Shown in pieces: positions 32,633 through 33,667 of a DNA stretch of 33,667 bases. Position 1 is the first letter of the stretch, and every line of letters begins with the position of its first letter. The notes below the pieces were generated by a model, which was not told the origin of the DNA, searched no databases, and saw nothing but the letters and a program-made list of their open reading frames with translations. A program made the position numbers and the translations under genes. The stretch is from contig JAICJP010000007.1 of assembly GCA_025928375.1 (NCBI GenBank), positions 1 to 33,667 of the forward strand, written 5' to 3'. Source of the stretch: Candidatus Sulfotelmatobacter sp. GTDB lineage: Bacteria > Acidobacteriota > Terriglobia > Terriglobales > Acidobacteriaceae.

Positions 32633-33667
32633 ATGACTGGCTTGTCACTGTTTCCTTTTGTCGATTACTGGTGGTTCTACGGCGCCTTCACGCTCTTTGT
32701 CTTAGGCATGCTGGCGCTGGATTTAGGCGTCTTCCACCGCCGGGCGCATGAAGTCTCGGCGCGCGAGGCCCTTTCTTGGAGTGTGGTTTGGACCGCCTTG
32801 GCGCTCGGGTTTGCTGCCCTTCTCTACGGTTATTGCCTGTGGAAGTTCCCGATCGATCCACGCCTGGGCAGCAATCCAGGGGCGATGGACGGAAGTCTAG
32901 CCTGGCGGGCTACTCTGGAGTTCTTGACTGGCTTTCTCATCGAGAAGTCACTCGCCTTGGACAACATCTTTGTTTTTGTCGTGATCTTTCAATTCTTTGC
33001 CATTCCCGCGAAGCACCAGCATCGCATTCTGTTCTTCGGCATCTTGGGCGCATTGTTGTTGCGCGTGATCTTTATCGCTCTTGGTGCGGTGCTTCTGCAA
33101 TACAAGGCGGTAGTCATCTTCTTTGGAGTATTGCTGATAGCGACGGGAGCGAAGATCCTGTTCGCGCCGGTAAAGCCGATTGACCCAGAGGCGAACCTGG
33201 TTATCCGCCTGCTGCGCAGGTTTCTTCCGGTCACATCCCAGGTCAACGACCAACACTTCTTTCGCCGCGTTGTGGGAAAGCTGCACGCGACGCCCTTGCT
33301 GGTGGCCCTGGTATTCATTGAAGTGTCCGACATCATATTTGCCGTGGACTCTGTGCCGGCGATCTTTGCCATCACCAGCGAGCCATTGATCGTATTCACT
33401 TCGAACGTTTTCGCAATATTGGGAATGCGCGCGCTCTATTTCCTCCTCGCTGGTGTGGCGCAGAAATTCCACCTGCTCAAGTACGCGCTGGGGACGATTC
33501 TCGTGTTCGTAGGCTTGAAGATGGCCTGGCTGAACGAGGCTTTCGGCGGCAAGTTCCCGATCAGTTGGTCGCTGGCCATCATTGCTTTCATCCTTATCTT
33601 CTTCTTTGTTCTGTCCTTGACTAGTTCATCGCGCGCCGCGTCAGCGAAACGTGAGAAATTGCGCTGA
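32633..33667 (+). CDS. TerC/Alx-family integral membrane protein
   Basis: A 344-residue membrane protein with about nine hydrophobic segments. The family-typical LALDNIFVFVVIFQFFAIP, with its intramembrane Asp, is in the first half, and FIEVSDIIFAVDSVPAIFAI in the second. Members of this family (Alx, TerC) are linked to manganese export, alkaline pH or tellurium resistance. The gene is complete, the TGA being the last three bases of the window. It begins 93 bases after the PGPGW-type gene with only a weak ribosome site. Cargo is not shown by sequence. Confidence 0.93.
   Translation: MTGLSLFPFVDYWWFYGAFTLFVLGMLALDLGVFHRRAHEVSAREALSWSVVWTALALGFAALLYGYCLWKFPIDPRLGSNPGAMDGSLAWRATLEFLTGFLIEKSLALDNIFVFVVIFQFFAIPAKHQHRILFFGILGALLLRVIFIALGAVLLQYKAVVIFFGVLLIATGAKILFAPVKPIDPEANLVIRLLRRFLPVTSQVNDQHFFRRVVGKLHATPLLVALVFIEVSDIIFAVDSVPAIFAITSEPLIVFTSNVFAILGMRALYFLLAGVAQKFHLLKYALGTILVFVGLKMAWLNEAFGGKFPISWSLAIIAFILIFFFVLSLTSSSRAASAKREKLR

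Noticed and set aside
1-33667. CRISPR arrays or tandem repeats
   Set aside because: No regularly spaced direct repeats were seen anywhere in the window.

Overview
The window looks like chromosome from an acidobacterium, most likely class Terriglobia. The evidence is a very long TonB-dependent receptor of the carboxypeptidase-regulatory (Oar-like) type with the LPLNGRNF plug motif, a rhamnose pathway built from RhaI plus a fused aldolase/dehydrogenase, fairly high G+C (judged by eye), and AGGAGG-type ribosome sites. No sequence search was possible, so the taxonomy is an inference.

Positions 294-15846 form an L-rhamnose utilisation locus. A compact six-gene minus-strand operon runs rhaI (isomerase), rhaB (kinase), rhaD-type aldolase fused to a short-chain dehydrogenase, rhaM (mutarotase), rhaT (symporter) and a secreted GH106 alpha-L-rhamnosidase. 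Gaps are 10 to 29 bases and two junctions overlap by 8 bases. Divergent to it is a regulator that joins an IclR-like helix-turn-helix to a LacI-like sugar-binding domain, followed by a 1214-residue TonB-dependent receptor. A 15-base palindrome (consensus TTYTGCATTGCGAAA) lies on both sides of the divergent intergenic region and twice upstream of the receptor gene, so I propose it as the operator of the rhamnose regulon. Together the genes would bring rhamnosides across the outer membrane, release rhamnose, import it and convert it to dihydroxyacetone phosphate plus lactate.

Positions 15876-23302 hold a strong terminator, a periplasmic TPR protein, a convergent GH39-like glycosidase, a divergent arabinose/fucose-isomerase-like enzyme, and a translationally coupled pair (APC amino-acid permease and class I/II aminotransferase).

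Positions 23456-25080 are a scarred segment. It contains a frameshifted N-terminal stub of a NamZ/DUF1343 protein, an N-terminally shortened HugZ-like (DUF2470) gene, and the 3' half of a tRNA-Phe directly preceded by a short open frame resembling an integrase tail. The last two read as an attachment-site junction of an old integrated element that would extend to the right.

Positions 25261-33667 carry a four-gene phosphorelay (CHASE3/PAS histidine kinase, lone receiver, lone HPt, LuxR-type response regulator) with overlapping reading frames. Then come a convergent lipocalin and a plus-strand series of envelope or stress genes: fasciclin-domain protein, triple-BON protein, site-2-protease-like M50 peptidase with CBS domains, PGPGW small membrane protein and TerC. 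I saw no CRISPR array, rRNA or intact insertion sequence.
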